A stretch of DNA of 64,000 bases from Treponema sp. (GTDB lineage Bacteria > Spirochaetota > Spirochaetia > Treponematales > Treponemataceae), in contig JAKSTJ010000006.1 of NCBI GenBank assembly GCA_024402635.1, positions 1-64,000 on the forward strand, written 5' to 3'. Of this stretch, positions 8,704 through 17,434 are shown piece by piece. Both the position numbers and the translations under genes were made by a program. How positions within the stretch are numbered: position 1 is the stretch's first letter; every line of letters starts with the position of its first letter. The notes below the pieces were generated by a model. That model made no database searches. It was not told the DNA's origin and saw only the letters and a list, made by a program, of their open reading frames with translations.

Positions 8704-9876
8704 ATGAATTACATAATGCAGGATTTACCAAAAGCCGGGGACACTGTAGTTGTTGGGCTTTCTGGAGGTGTTGATTCAACTTTAACTGCTCTTTTACTAA
8801 AAGAAAAAGGTTGCAAGGTAATTGGCGTTACTATGTCCATGTGGGATGGAAGTATTCCAATTGTAAATGCTGAAAAACATGTTAAAGATGCCTGCTATAG
8901 TCCTGGAGAAGCTGAAGATATTGAAGCCTGTAAAAAGTTTTGTCAGGAACAGGGAATTGAATATCATGTTGTAGATGTTCAGAAAGCTTATGCCAGAGAA
9001 GTTCTTGAATATTTTAAATCTGAATATCGTTCTGGAAGAACTCCAAATCCTTGTATTCGATGTAACCGCTATGTAAAATTCGGAGCTTTACTGGAAGGAA
9101 TCAAAGCTTTAGATATTAAATATGATTATTTTTGTACTGGGCATTATGCAAAAATTGTACGCCCGGAAACAGGTTTATTTGGTACAGACGTTCGTCCATA
9201 TATGGTTGCAGGTGCAGCTGATGTAACAAAAGATCAGACATATTTTGTATATCGTCTTCCAGATGAAATTCTTTCTAAAGTCAGATTCCCTCTAGCAACT
9301 GTTAAAAAATCTGAAGTTTTTGAAATGGCAAGAAAAGCAGGTTTAGCAGCAGCCGAAAGAGCAGAGAGTCAGGATTTTATTGGTGAAGAATATTTTGACA
9401 TTCTTTTTGCAGATAAGCCTTCCATTCCTGGTGATATTATTGATCTTGATGGAAAAGTTTTAGGACGTCATAGAGGAATTGAACATTATACAATTGGACA
9501 GCGCAGAGGATTGGGAGTGGCTTTAAATTATCCTGCATATGTACAGGCCATTGATCCTAAAAATAACCTTGTTGTTCTTGCGCCAAATGATGCATTAAAT
9601 TCTGCTGGACTTGTTGCAGATGATTTTGTGTGGCCGGGAAATGTTGAACCAAAAGAACCATTTGAAGCAATGGTAAAAATAAGATTAGCCAGTCGTCCGG
9701 TAAAAGCTGTAATTGAAAAATATATTCCATTGGAAGGTGAAGAATTTGTTGGCACACCATGGAAGATTACATTTGCAGAACCACAGAGAGCTGTTGCTCC
9801 AGGACAATCTGCAGTTCTTTATAATGACAGTGTAATAGTTGGTGGCGGAATTATTTCAAAGGTAATTCAATCCTGA
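8704..9876 (+). CDS. mnmA: tRNA-specific 2-thiouridylase MnmA (variant cysteine set)
   Basis: MnmA adenylates and thiolates U34 of Lys, Glu and Gln tRNAs. The PP-loop SGGVDST (20-26) binds ATP, and C-terminal GQRRGLGV and RAVAPGQ blocks match the family. At 390 residues it is slightly long. The usual D-x2-C of TPNPDxxCN is C117-x2-C120 here. The second catalytic cysteine (E. coli C199, in GICFIGE) is replaced by D224 in ESQDFIGEEYF. Extra cysteines occur at 64, 76, 80 and 144. This belongs to a divergent subfamily that may use a different cluster or sulphur relay. The 3' end overlaps the convergent kinase gene by 26 bp. Confidence 0.9.
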   Translation: MNYIMQDLPKAGDTVVVGLSGGVDSTLTALLLKEKGCKVIGVTMSMWDGSIPIVNAEKHVKDACYSPGEAEDIEACKKFCQEQGIEYHVVDVQKAYAREVLEYFKSEYRSGRTPNPCIRCNRYVKFGALLEGIKALDIKYDYFCTGHYAKIVRPETGLFGTDVRPYMVAGAADVTKDQTYFVYRLPDEILSKVRFPLATVKKSEVFEMARKAGLAAAERAESQDFIGEEYFDILFADKPSIPGDIIDLDGKVLGRHRGIEHYTIGQRRGLGVALNYPAYVQAIDPKNNLVVLAPNDALNSAGLVADDFVWPGNVEPKEPFEAMVKIRLASRPVKAVIEKYIPLEGEEFVGTPWKITFAEPQRAVAPGQSAVLYNDSVIVGGGIISKVIQS

Positions 9877-11227
9877 CTCTGGCACCGGTTGGCGAGAATC
9901 TGGCATTGTGAGCAGAAATATTTCCGTTCATTGATTCACAGATTGTTTTTGCAATTGAAAGTCCTAATCCTGAACCACCAGCCGATCTTGTATGAGCTTC
10001 ATCTCCACGGTAGAATCGTTCAAATACGTGAGGAATGTTTTCTTCGCCAAAACCAGGTCCATTATCTTCAATTTCAATAACGACTTTATTGTTTTCTACA
10101 ACACAGGATAAAAATAATGTAGTTGGATCTGGTGCAAATTTCAAACTGTTGGAAATAATAACTGTAAATACCTGATGTAAAAGTTCAATATCTCCATGAA
10201 CTTTAATATCAAGATTTTCGTCATATTTGAAAATAGTTCCAGGTTTTACACTTAAAGTTTCTTCTCTTAATCTGCTGAACATCTGATTAATATCAAAAAT
10301 TTCCCAGTTTGGCTGAACTCTGCCGCTTTCCAGTCTGCTCATTTGCAAAAGATTTGTAATTATGGCTTCCATGGATTTTGTTTCATTAATGATTGTTCCC
10401 AGTGATTTTTCCAGTTGAGCAGGATCGTCTTTTCCCCATCGTCGTAAAAGATTTGCCTGTCCTAAAATAACAGCAACAGGAGTTTTTAATTCGTGGGAAA
10501 CATCACTTGTAAACTGACGTTCACGGTCAAAATCAGATTTTAATCTTATAAATAAATCGTTAAAAGTATTTGCAAGATTGTTTAATTCATCGTCCCGTTT
10601 AGAAACCGGCAGCAAAGTGTCCAGATTTGTACTGCTGATTTTTTTTGCACTGGAAGTCATTTTTACAACCGGGGACATAGTATGTCTTGTCATAAAAATT
10701 GAAACAACAAAACAAATCAAAAGAACAGGAATAATTGTCCATAAAATTACATTTGGAATTTCTGTGGTAAATTTTGAGGCAGAATCGGTATCAAGATTTG
10801 AAGCAGTAATTATTGTAATTTTATGACCTTCTATAAAAGAATCTTTTGAATAGTAAAGAATGTTCAAATCACCATCAATAAAGTAATCTTTTGCAAGATA
10901 AGTTGCTGTTATTCCATTTGTAGAAGGTAAATATGGAAGGTAAGGATCATTTGAAGCAATAACTTCCTGATTTTCATCATAAGCTATATATGTAAGATAA
11001 TATGGAAGATCAGGATTTGCATAATCTTCATCAGAATTGATTGTGTTGTAATATAAAGTTGCTTCAATATTTTCTGCCGCAAGAATTAATTCATCATCTT
11101 TTTGATTTTGAATGCTTTTTGCAATAAATGCTGAAAAAGAAACTGAAAGAATTAAAACTGCAGCAGTCAGAATTATGGTAAAAAGAATTGAAAGTCTAAA
11201 AGCTACACTGTGAAAAAAAGATTTCAT
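9851..11227 (-). CDS. Membrane sensor histidine kinase
   Basis: A 458-residue sensor with TM1 at about 12-34, a periplasmic domain of roughly 125 residues, TM2 at about 160-180 and HAMP. HisKA has the phosphoacceptor H245 in FTSDVSHELKTPVAVI, and HATPase_c has IEDNGPGF and GGSGLGLSIAKTI. The start overlaps the response regulator stop by four bases (ATGA), so the two are translationally coupled. The stimulus is unknown. The adjacent small exported protein (11932-12312), first in the operon, could act as an accessory in the periplasm. Confidence 0.93.
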   Translation of the reverse strand: MKSFFHSVAFRLSILFTIILTAAVLILSVSFSAFIAKSIQNQKDDELILAAENIEATLYYNTINSDEDYANPDLPYYLTYIAYDENQEVIASNDPYLPYLPSTNGITATYLAKDYFIDGDLNILYYSKDSFIEGHKITIITASNLDTDSASKFTTEIPNVILWTIIPVLLICFVVSIFMTRHTMSPVVKMTSSAKKISSTNLDTLLPVSKRDDELNNLANTFNDLFIRLKSDFDRERQFTSDVSHELKTPVAVILGQANLLRRWGKDDPAQLEKSLGTIINETKSMEAIITNLLQMSRLESGRVQPNWEIFDINQMFSRLREETLSVKPGTIFKYDENLDIKVHGDIELLHQVFTVIISNSLKFAPDPTTLFLSCVVENNKVVIEIEDNGPGFGEENIPHVFERFYRGDEAHTRSAGGSGLGLSIAKTICESMNGNISAHNARFSPTGARVRIELPLK

Positions 11228-11913
11228 TTTTCGCTTCCATCAATCATCATATATCCCATTCCACGAACAGTTTTAATATATGTTTCATTGGCAGCCTGAT
11301 CAATTTTTGTTCTTAAATATCCAATGTAAACGTCTACAGTATTTTCATCCAGATAGTGGTCTTTTCCCCAGATAACATCAATAATCTGGTCACGGCTCAT
11401 AACCTGATTGATTTTTTCCATAAACATTTTAAGCATCATAAATTCAGTTTTTGATAAAGTTAAGTCCTGACCTTTTAATGTAACTTTCATGCTTTCTGGA
11501 ATCATTTCAAGATCACGATTTTTCAGATGTAAAGGACCCGCATTTGAAACGCTGGTTGCTCTTCGTAAAACTGCTCTCATTCTTGCAAGAAGTTCTTCAA
11601 TTTCAAATGGTTTTGGAATGTAATCATCAGCACCTGCATCAAGACCATTAACTCTATCATAAGTTTCACCACGAGCAGTAACAAGAATTACCGGTGTATT
11701 TGAAGTTTTTCTGATTCTTCTTAAAACTTCCAGACCGCTTAATTCAGGAAGCATTACATCAAGAAGAATTAAATCTGGATTAAAAGATTCAAATTTATCT
11801 AAAGCTTCACGACCTGTTGCTGCAATTTCAGTTTCAAAACCTTCGTGTTTAAGTTCAAGATTTACAAAATCACTTATTCCGGCGTCATCTTCTACAATTA
11901 AAATTTTTTCCAT
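11224..11913 (-). CDS. OmpR/PhoB-family response regulator
   Basis: A 229-residue regulator with an N-terminal receiver domain (acidic pocket ED9-D10, phosphoacceptor D52 in LLDVMLPE, K at the PKPFE motif) and a C-terminal winged helix with SKTEFMMLKMF and TVDVYIGYLRTKID. It is the partner of the overlapping kinase. A series of TCTTA direct repeats with an 11-bp period at 12358-12395, between this operon and the divergent gene at 12456, has the geometry expected for an OmpR/PhoB-type binding site. Confidence 0.95.
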   Translation of the reverse strand: MEKILIVEDDAGISDFVNLELKHEGFETEIAATGREALDKFESFNPDLILLDVMLPELSGLEVLRRIRKTSNTPVILVTARGETYDRVNGLDAGADDYIPKPFEIEELLARMRAVLRRATSVSNAGPLHLKNRDLEMIPESMKVTLKGQDLTLSKTEFMMLKMFMEKINQVMSRDQIIDVIWGKDHYLDENTVDVYIGYLRTKIDQAANETYIKTVRGMGYMMIDGSEK

Positions 11914-11931
11914 AATGTTTGTCCTTTGAGT

Positions 11932-12312
11932 TTAGTTTATTATAACAGTTTCTGGTGACATAGTCTTGCCATCAAATGATTTTATGTTTGAAAGTTGAAT
12001 TGTTAAAGGTAAAGATTCATTTACTGTAAATCTGGCAGTTGTTCCTTCCCGATTGAAAGTGATTCTTACAGAACTGCTTAATGATTTTCCATTTATCTGA
12101 ACATTTCTTGAAGTTAATGATTGAGGATTTACTGGTTCAGAAAAAGTAAGTGTAATCTGTACTCCATCAGAAGTTTCCTGACCGAAATAATTTTCCAGAG
12201 TTAATTCTTCATCTGAAAAACTTTTTCTCTGACCTCTGAAATTACGCTGAGCTTCCATAGAGAAAAGAACTGTAAATGTTAAAATGATTAATAAGAAAAT
12301 TTGTTTTTTCAT
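11932..12312 (-). CDS. Small exported protein with Ig-like fold signature
   Basis: A 126-residue protein with a signal peptide cleaved near MEA-QR (about 21). The body (about 45-126) reads as one Ig-like beta domain of the Big_5/SbsA type, with LTFSEPVNPQSL, VQINGKSL and ITFNREGTTARFTV. It is the first gene of the operon that continues into the response regulator and kinase. A TATACT box (12320-12325) ends seven bases before the ATG with no ribosome binding site, so the transcript is probably leaderless. Its function is not known. Periplasmic signal modulation is only inferred from its neighbours. Confidence 0.65.
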   Translation of the reverse strand: MKKQIFLLIILTFTVLFSMEAQRNFRGQRKSFSDEELTLENYFGQETSDGVQITLTFSEPVNPQSLTSRNVQINGKSLSSSVRITFNREGTTARFTVNESLPLTIQLSNIKSFDGKTMSPETVIIN

Positions 12313-12357
12313 CTTTAATAGTATAAATCAAGAAAAAATGTTTTTAAATAATTTCTT

Positions 12358-12395
12358 TCTAAGAATTCTCTTATTTTTCTCTTAGTATTTGTTAA
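12358..12395. promoter_or_regulatory. 11-bp-phased direct repeats, candidate response-regulator operator
   Basis: Pentamers TCTAA (12358), TCTTA (12369), TCTTA (12380) and GTTAA (12391) recur every 11 bp, the spacing OmpR/PhoB-type dimers use on one face of the helix. They end about 35 bp upstream of the TATATT box (12429-12434) of the gene at 12456, and lie some 45 bp from the divergent two-component operon. Confidence 0.45.
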
Positions 12396-12455
12396 GGTTT
12401 TCTGAAAATAAAAACTATATATTTAAGATATATTAAAAAACAACAGGAGAAAATT

Positions 12456-13109
12456 ATGAGAAACGTAAAAAAGATTCTTTTATCAACTTTAATGGCAAGT
12501 CTTTCAGGCTCAATGATTTTTGCAGCAGGAAATGTTACACAATATGACAATGTTCTTAGTGGTAAAAATTCAGGACTTTCAAAAAGCCAGATTATTATTT
12601 ATGCAGATGATGATGACACTATAGTAATTAAACCAGTTGAATCTGGAAAAGGTGACAACAGACCTGTAGTAAAACCTGTAAAACCAGAAGTTAAACCTTC
12701 AAAACCAGAAGTAAAACCAGTTAAGCCAGAAGTTAAACCTGCAAAACCTGCAGATAAACCTTCAAAAACTGATTGTACAACAAAAGTTAAGAAGGAAAAG
12801 AAAACTAGAAAACACCATAAAAAAGTATATAAACATGAAACAAATGGTGTCTGGCCTTCAAAACCAGCTGGTACTACTAAACCTGCAGTTCCACCAAAAG
12901 TTGGAAATAGTGGAAAAACAGACAACAGACCAGTTGTTGTTCCTGTAGTCGTTCCTGCTAAACCAGTAAAACCTGTTGCAGCAGAAACAAAACCTGCAAA
13001 AGGAAACAATGGTATTGGAAATAAATACGGACATAAAAAGAATAAGAAAAACAAGTTTGAAGATGAATATTTATCCGGCGGTTATCTCTTTGAAACACGC
13101 GGTAAATAA
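12456..13109 (+). CDS. Exported Lys/Pro-repeat protein
   Basis: A 217-residue protein with a signal peptide ending near MIFA-AG (about 23). A short acidic patch (ADDDDT) is followed by imperfect tandem repeats of the type KPEVKPxK (about residues 70-105), a strongly basic stretch and a second Pro/Lys/Val section. Such low-complexity proteins often span the periplasm or bind cell wall, but no domain is recognisable. AGGAGA and a TATATT box precede it. It is divergent from, and plausibly controlled by, the adjacent two-component system. Confidence 0.65.
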   Translation: MRNVKKILLSTLMASLSGSMIFAAGNVTQYDNVLSGKNSGLSKSQIIIYADDDDTIVIKPVESGKGDNRPVVKPVKPEVKPSKPEVKPVKPEVKPAKPADKPSKTDCTTKVKKEKKTRKHHKKVYKHETNGVWPSKPAGTTKPAVPPKVGNSGKTDNRPVVVPVVVPAKPVKPVAAETKPAKGNNGIGNKYGHKKNKKNKFEDEYLSGGYLFETRGK

Positions 13110-13124
13110 ATAAAACTAAAAGTT

Positions 13125-13164
13125 GGGACTGTTCAGAAACTTTTTTGGACAGTCCCTTTTTTTT
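13125..13164. terminator. Bidirectional terminator
   Basis: GGGACTGT (13125-13132) pairs with ACAGTCCC (13149-13156), flanked by A and T runs. It serves the Lys/Pro gene on the plus strand and the methyltransferase on the minus strand. Confidence 0.85.
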
Positions 13165-13747
13165 AATTTGTTCGTCGTTTACTTATAGAAACTCCGTCAC
13201 CTAAAGAATAAAAGGTTGTTTCAAATTCCTGATTCTGTTTAAGAAATTCTACATATTTTCTGATTTTTTTTACAAGCTTAATTGTACTGTAATTGTGGGT
13301 AAGACTTAAATCTTCTACCATTCCATGAAAGCTTAAATTGTCACTGAAAATAACACCATCTTCTGTAAGATTATTTTTATATTTTTCAAAAAATTTAATG
13401 TATTGGGCTTTTGCCGCATCAATAAAAATCAAATCAAATTTATCTTCCAGTTCAACAGTCATGGCATCCCCGTTGATTAATGTGATTCTGTCAGATAAAC
13501 CGCAATCAGCTACATTTTGTCTTGCCTGAATATGTCGGTCAATGTCGATTTCAATTGATGTAACAAGAATATCTTCTCTTGCTTTTGCAAATTTAATTGT
13601 TGAATAGCCAATGGCTGTACCAATTTCCAGAACTTTTTTTACGTTATGTTCCTTTATATATTGAAGCATAAATTCAATTCCGTCTTCCTGCATAATTGGA
13701 ACTGAATTCTTTCTGGCATAAGTTTTTATATCTTTTTCTTCTTCCAT
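13163..13747 (-). CDS. trmR: TrmR-like SAM-dependent O-methyltransferase
   Basis: A 194-residue class I methyltransferase of the caffeoyl-CoA OMT fold. It resembles Bacillus TrmR (YrrM), which methylates 5-hydroxyuridine at tRNA position 34. Shared features are ARKNSVPIM near the start, the SAM-binding LEIGTAIGYSTI, the acidic FIDAAKAQY, SDN after strand 4, and a C-terminal LGDGVSISKR. The neighbours give no pathway. A small-molecule O-methyltransferase is the alternative. Confidence 0.75.
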   Translation of the reverse strand: MEEEKDIKTYARKNSVPIMQEDGIEFMLQYIKEHNVKKVLEIGTAIGYSTIKFAKAREDILVTSIEIDIDRHIQARQNVADCGLSDRITLINGDAMTVELEDKFDLIFIDAAKAQYIKFFEKYKNNLTEDGVIFSDNLSFHGMVEDLSLTHNYSTIKLVKKIRKYVEFLKQNQEFETTFYSLGDGVSISKRRTN

Positions 13748-13843
13748 AGTTTTAGAATTATTACATTAAATTTATTCCTTTTCAATTATTCTATACATTG
13801 CATTTCGGTTTTTTTTTATTATAATTATATATAGGAAAGAAAA

Positions 13844-14011
13844 ATGACTCAGATTTTTGATGATTGGACAGCCTACGATGACTGGTTAATAGAAAATTAT
13901 TCTCTCTATAATATATATGAAGTAAACGAAGTTGAAGGCAAAATTCATATTGAATATTGTAATAAAGGTGAATTAAATTCAATTTTGGAAAAGAATAAAA
14001 AAGCAGAATAA
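13844..14011 (+). CDS. Small 55-residue protein
   Basis: An ATG at 13844 preceded by AGGAAAGA opens a 55-codon frame ending TAA at 14009-14011. The product begins MTQIFDDWTAYDDWLIEN and continues with an acidic, aromatic-rich stretch (SLYNIYEVNEVEGKIHIEY), ending in a lysine-rich tail. No family is recognised. Its stop is 5 bp before the anchored metallopeptidase gene, which itself lacks a strong ribosome binding site, so the two are probably translationally linked. No signal peptide is visible. Confidence 0.6.
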   Translation: MTQIFDDWTAYDDWLIENYSLYNIYEVNEVEGKIHIEYCNKGELNSILEKNKKAE

Positions 14012-14016
14012 AGTTT

Positions 14017-14619
14017 ATGATGGAAAATCAGCAGGAAAACGGAAATTCACAAAATAAAAATTCTCATGTTGCAAGAAAATTATTTCTGACAATTATTATT
14101 GCTGTTGCATTGGTCTTTTTTATCAGAGCAATTACTAATACTTCGGGATTAAAAACAGTTTCCAGCGGTGTTCCAGAAAAAAATTTTACAGATCCAAATA
14201 AAGTTACAAAAGAAGAAAAAGAGCAGGGGTTTACAACTGAACGTATTTATAAACATTTTCAGGATTTTATAGAATTGTATTTTCCAGATGACAAAGATGC
14301 TTTTGAAGGCTGGACAGTTCAATATAAAAAAAATGAAGAATGGAACAATGTAAGCTGGACTTCATCTGATGGTGGTACAACTTCTGGTCATTATGAAGGC
14401 ATGTGTGATTACGGTGCCAAAATTATTTATTTAAATGATGATTATTTTCCAAGATATGACAGTCACGATGATGTTTTAATTCACGAAATGATTCATGTAG
14501 TTCATCCTTCGGCAGGACACCAGGGTGAATTTATGGATGAATGTACACGAATCGGTAAAATTTCCCCATTCACCAGAGCGAGAATTTATGGCTATAGTGG
14601 CTGGGGAAGTGTAGAGTAA
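14017..14619 (+). CDS. Membrane-anchored SprT-like putative metallopeptidase
   Basis: A 200-residue protein with one transmembrane segment at about 21-40 and an extracytoplasmic domain. The zincin motif HEMIH (156-160) is followed by H168 in AGHQGEF, a layout like SprT-type metal sites (HExxH then a downstream His). It is therefore likely a small zinc hydrolase facing the periplasm, but the substrate is unknown and proteolytic activity is not proven. ATGATG gives two possible starts 3 bp apart. It follows the 55-residue gene at 5 bp, and its stop is 1 bp from the convergent aldehyde dehydrogenase stop. Confidence 0.6.
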   Translation: MMENQQENGNSQNKNSHVARKLFLTIIIAVALVFFIRAITNTSGLKTVSSGVPEKNFTDPNKVTKEEKEQGFTTERIYKHFQDFIELYFPDDKDAFEGWTVQYKKNEEWNNVSWTSSDGGTTSGHYEGMCDYGAKIIYLNDDYFPRYDSHDDVLIHEMIHVVHPSAGHQGEFMDECTRIGKISPFTRARIYGYSGWGSVE

Positions 14620-14620
14620 T

Positions 14621-16000
14621 TTATTTTAAAAGCATGTGGATTAATTTATCCCACAGATTCTTGTATGGCTGGTAACGCATTGGCATATCAATCCAGTTTT
14701 TCTTTTCAAGAACGCTTTTATAGTGGCTGAATGTTTCAAAACCTTTTTTTCCGTGGTAAGAACCCATTCCGCTTTCACCAAATCCACCAAATCCCATTTC
14801 GCTTGTTGCAAGATGAACGATTGTATCATTAATACAGCCGCCGCCAAATCCGCAGGTTTTAATCACTTTTTTAGCAGTTTTTTTATTGTTTGTAAAAATG
14901 TACAAAGCAAGAGGATGTTCCATAGAATTGATTGTCTGGATAATTTCATCAATGTAAGTGAAAGTTAAAATTGGCATTACTGGTCCAAAAATTTCTTCTT
15001 TCATTACTGCATCGTTAAAAGTTACATTGTTCATAACAGTTGGTTCAATCTGTAAAGTTTCTGGATTTGAATTACCTCCAAGAACAACTTTAGATTTATC
15101 AATTAAACCACACACTCTTTCAAAATGTTTCTGATTAATCATTTTACCATAATCAGGATTTTCAAGAGGTTTTTCTCCAAACTGACGTTTTATTTCAGAA
15201 ATTACAGCTTCAACAAATTTTTCCTGAACAGATTTGTGAACGTAAACATAATCTGGAGCAACACATGTTTGTCCGCAGTTTAAATATTTTCCAAAAACTA
15301 AACGACGGGCAGCAACTTTAAGATTTGCTTTTTCATCAATAATACAAGGACTTTTTCCTCCAAGTTCCAGAGTAACTGGAGTTAAATGTTCTGCTGCACG
15401 ACGCATTACTTCTTTACCAACATTTTTACTTCCTGTAAAGAAAATATAATCGAAATGTTCATCAAGAAGATAGGTATTTTCTGAACGACCGCCTGTTATT
15501 GTTGTTACGTAAGCTGGTTCAAAACATTCAGAAATCAAATCCTGTATAATTTTTGTAGAAGCAGGAGAATAGGCACTTGGTTTTACAACAACTGTATTTC
15601 CTGCTGCAATAGCATCTGCCAAAGCATCGATTGTTAAGAGAATAGGATAATTCCATGGACTCATAATTAAAGTTACGCCATAAGGTGAAGGATGAACTTT
15701 ACTTGTTGAGTGAAAATGAGCAAGAGGAGTTCCAACTCTTTTTGCTTTTGCAAATCTTTTAAGATGTTTAATCATGTAGGAAATTTCAGAAAGACTTAAT
15801 CCTGATTCACACATGTAACTTTCAAAAGCACTTTTTCCTAAATCAGCTTTTAATGAAGCATTAATTTTATTAATGTCACGAAGCATTACAGAACGAAGTT
15901 TTTTTAACGCGTTAATTCTGTATTTTACGTCTAATGTTACGCCTGTATTAAAAAATGCCCGCTGTGTTTCTACAATTCTTACAATTTCTTCTTTTGTCAT
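14621..16000 (-). CDS. NAD(P)-dependent aldehyde dehydrogenase
   Basis: A 459-residue class 3-like aldehyde dehydrogenase. It has PWNYPI, the glutamate block TLELGGKSP (about 210) and catalytic cysteine in NCGQTCVAP (about 246), and ends in a hydrophobic helix that may touch the membrane. The family oxidises long or medium aldehydes to acids. GGGAGGAAA precedes the ATG. The gene lies 15 bp downstream of an iron-type alcohol dehydrogenase on the same strand, so together they can interconvert alcohol, aldehyde and acid in fermentation or fatty-aldehyde disposal. Confidence 0.92.
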   Translation of the reverse strand: MTKEEIVRIVETQRAFFNTGVTLDVKYRINALKKLRSVMLRDINKINASLKADLGKSAFESYMCESGLSLSEISYMIKHLKRFAKAKRVGTPLAHFHSTSKVHPSPYGVTLIMSPWNYPILLTIDALADAIAAGNTVVVKPSAYSPASTKIIQDLISECFEPAYVTTITGGRSENTYLLDEHFDYIFFTGSKNVGKEVMRRAAEHLTPVTLELGGKSPCIIDEKANLKVAARRLVFGKYLNCGQTCVAPDYVYVHKSVQEKFVEAVISEIKRQFGEKPLENPDYGKMINQKHFERVCGLIDKSKVVLGGNSNPETLQIEPTVMNNVTFNDAVMKEEIFGPVMPILTFTYIDEIIQTINSMEHPLALYIFTNNKKTAKKVIKTCGFGGGCINDTIVHLATSEMGFGGFGESGMGSYHGKKGFETFSHYKSVLEKKNWIDMPMRYQPYKNLWDKLIHMLLK

Positions 16001-16015
16001 AATTTTCCTCCCTGA

Positions 16016-17218
16016 TTATTTTGTTTTTAATTCGTAATAAAAATGTTCAAGTTCTTTTGCATTCCATAAAACTGGTACTGGATACAAAGGATTTGCTTCT
16101 TTATCAGCATGTTTACTAAGGGCTGGAATATCTTCTTCTTTAATTTCGTTAAAAGAAGTTCCAATTCCAAATTTCTTATTTTTTTCTTCAATTGCAGCAA
16201 TAAATTTTTCTGCAGCAACCTGAATATTTTCCGATTCTTCTGCAACTCCTGCTGCAACGGCAAGTTTTGCAAGTTTTTTCCATGCTTTGCTTCCGTATGC
16301 TTTAAGAATGTGAGGAAGAATTATTGCATTTGCCAAACCATGTGGAGTGTTGTAATAACCTCCAAGACTATGGGCAATTGCGTGAACATAACCTACATAT
16401 GAAACAGTAAATGCGCAGCCTGCGTAGAAGGAAGCTTCCAGCATGTTTTTTCTTGCAGTTTCATTTGAACCGTTGGCAACTGCTTCTTCAAGATTTTCAA
16501 AAATAAGTTTAGTTGCATCTAAAGCATATTTACGGGTTTTTTTAGTAGTTGAACCACCAATAAATGCTTCTACAGCGTGAGTTAATGCGTCCATACCTGT
16601 AGAAGATGTTATGTTTGCAGGAAGGGACAGAGTAACTTTTGGTTCAAGAACAGCATATCTTGGAATTAATGGAAAATCATTAATTGCATATTTTTGTTTA
16701 GTAACAGGATTTCTGATTACAGCAGCTAAAGTAGTTTCACTTCCGGTTCCGGCTGTAGTTGGAACTGCAATAAGTAATGGCAATTTTTTCCATACTTTTA
16801 AGATTCCACCTAATTGATCCAATGTTTTTTTAGGGCGGGCAATTCTTACTCCAAGACCTTTTGCACAGTCCATAGAAGAACCGCCTCCAAAACCGATGAT
16901 AGAATCACAATTGTTTGCTTTATAAATTTCCAAAGCTTCTGCTACATTATCTGTAGTTGGATTAGCAGTTGTTTTATCATAAAGGAAATAAGGAATATTT
17001 TTTGATTCAAGAACAGATTTAAGTCCGTCTAATAAACCAATTTTTGAAATAAACTGATCAGTAACAATAATTACTCTAGATTTTTTTTCTTTTTCTAAAA
17101 CTGCTGGAAGATTTTCAAAACCATTAATTAATTCAGGTTGTCTGTAAGGTAAAATAGGGATTGCGATTTTAAAACATTTTTGAAATATTCGACAATAAAT
17201 TTTTTTTACAATGTTCAT
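16016..17218 (-). CDS. Iron-containing alcohol dehydrogenase
   Basis: A 400-residue group III alcohol dehydrogenase. The NAD-binding GGGSSMDCAKG and TTAGTGSE blocks, the first metal-ligand block DALTHAVEAF, and HAIAHSLGGYY-x-PHG are all present. It reduces aldehydes to alcohols, and the neighbouring aldehyde dehydrogenase is its likely partner. An AGGAAAA site precedes the start. A near-consensus promoter (TTGACA, 16 bp, CATAAT) and an inverted repeat that overlaps it lie upstream at 17277-17304. Confidence 0.93.
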   Translation of the reverse strand: MNIVKKIYCRIFQKCFKIAIPILPYRQPELINGFENLPAVLEKEKKSRVIIVTDQFISKIGLLDGLKSVLESKNIPYFLYDKTTANPTTDNVAEALEIYKANNCDSIIGFGGGSSMDCAKGLGVRIARPKKTLDQLGGILKVWKKLPLLIAVPTTAGTGSETTLAAVIRNPVTKQKYAINDFPLIPRYAVLEPKVTLSLPANITSSTGMDALTHAVEAFIGGSTTKKTRKYALDATKLIFENLEEAVANGSNETARKNMLEASFYAGCAFTVSYVGYVHAIAHSLGGYYNTPHGLANAIILPHILKAYGSKAWKKLAKLAVAAGVAEESENIQVAAEKFIAAIEEKNKKFGIGTSFNEIKEEDIPALSKHADKEANPLYPVPVLWNAKELEHFYYELKTK

Positions 17219-17276
17219 AGTAATTTTCCTGTTTTTTTGATTTTATCCGTGTACTAACATTTTGTTTATTTCTTTT

Positions 17277-17304
17277 ATTATGACATAAAATGTGATAATG
17301 TCAA
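17277..17304 (-). promoter_or_regulatory. Promoter with overlapping inverted repeat for the ADH/ALDH operon
   Basis: Read on the minus strand, TTGACA (17304-17299) and CATAAT (17282-17277) are separated by 16 bp. The inverted repeat TGACAT (17281-17286) / ATGTCA (17298-17303) covers both boxes, a typical repressor-operator geometry. The factor is unknown. Confidence 0.6.
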
Positions 17305-17434
17305 TTGAATCATAAACAGGGAGAGCAAATGTAACAATAAATAAAAAAAATTGTTCTATATATAATAGAAATAATTTAAAAAATAACCGCTACATTTTAT
17401 TTTTGATGTATAATTATACCGAGGATTTTAGCAG

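Noticed and set aside
12599-13054. 151-codon minus-strand frame, Gly/Thr/Phe rich
   Set aside because: It is the complement of the Lys/Pro repeat gene, which has a signal peptide, promoter and ribosome binding site.
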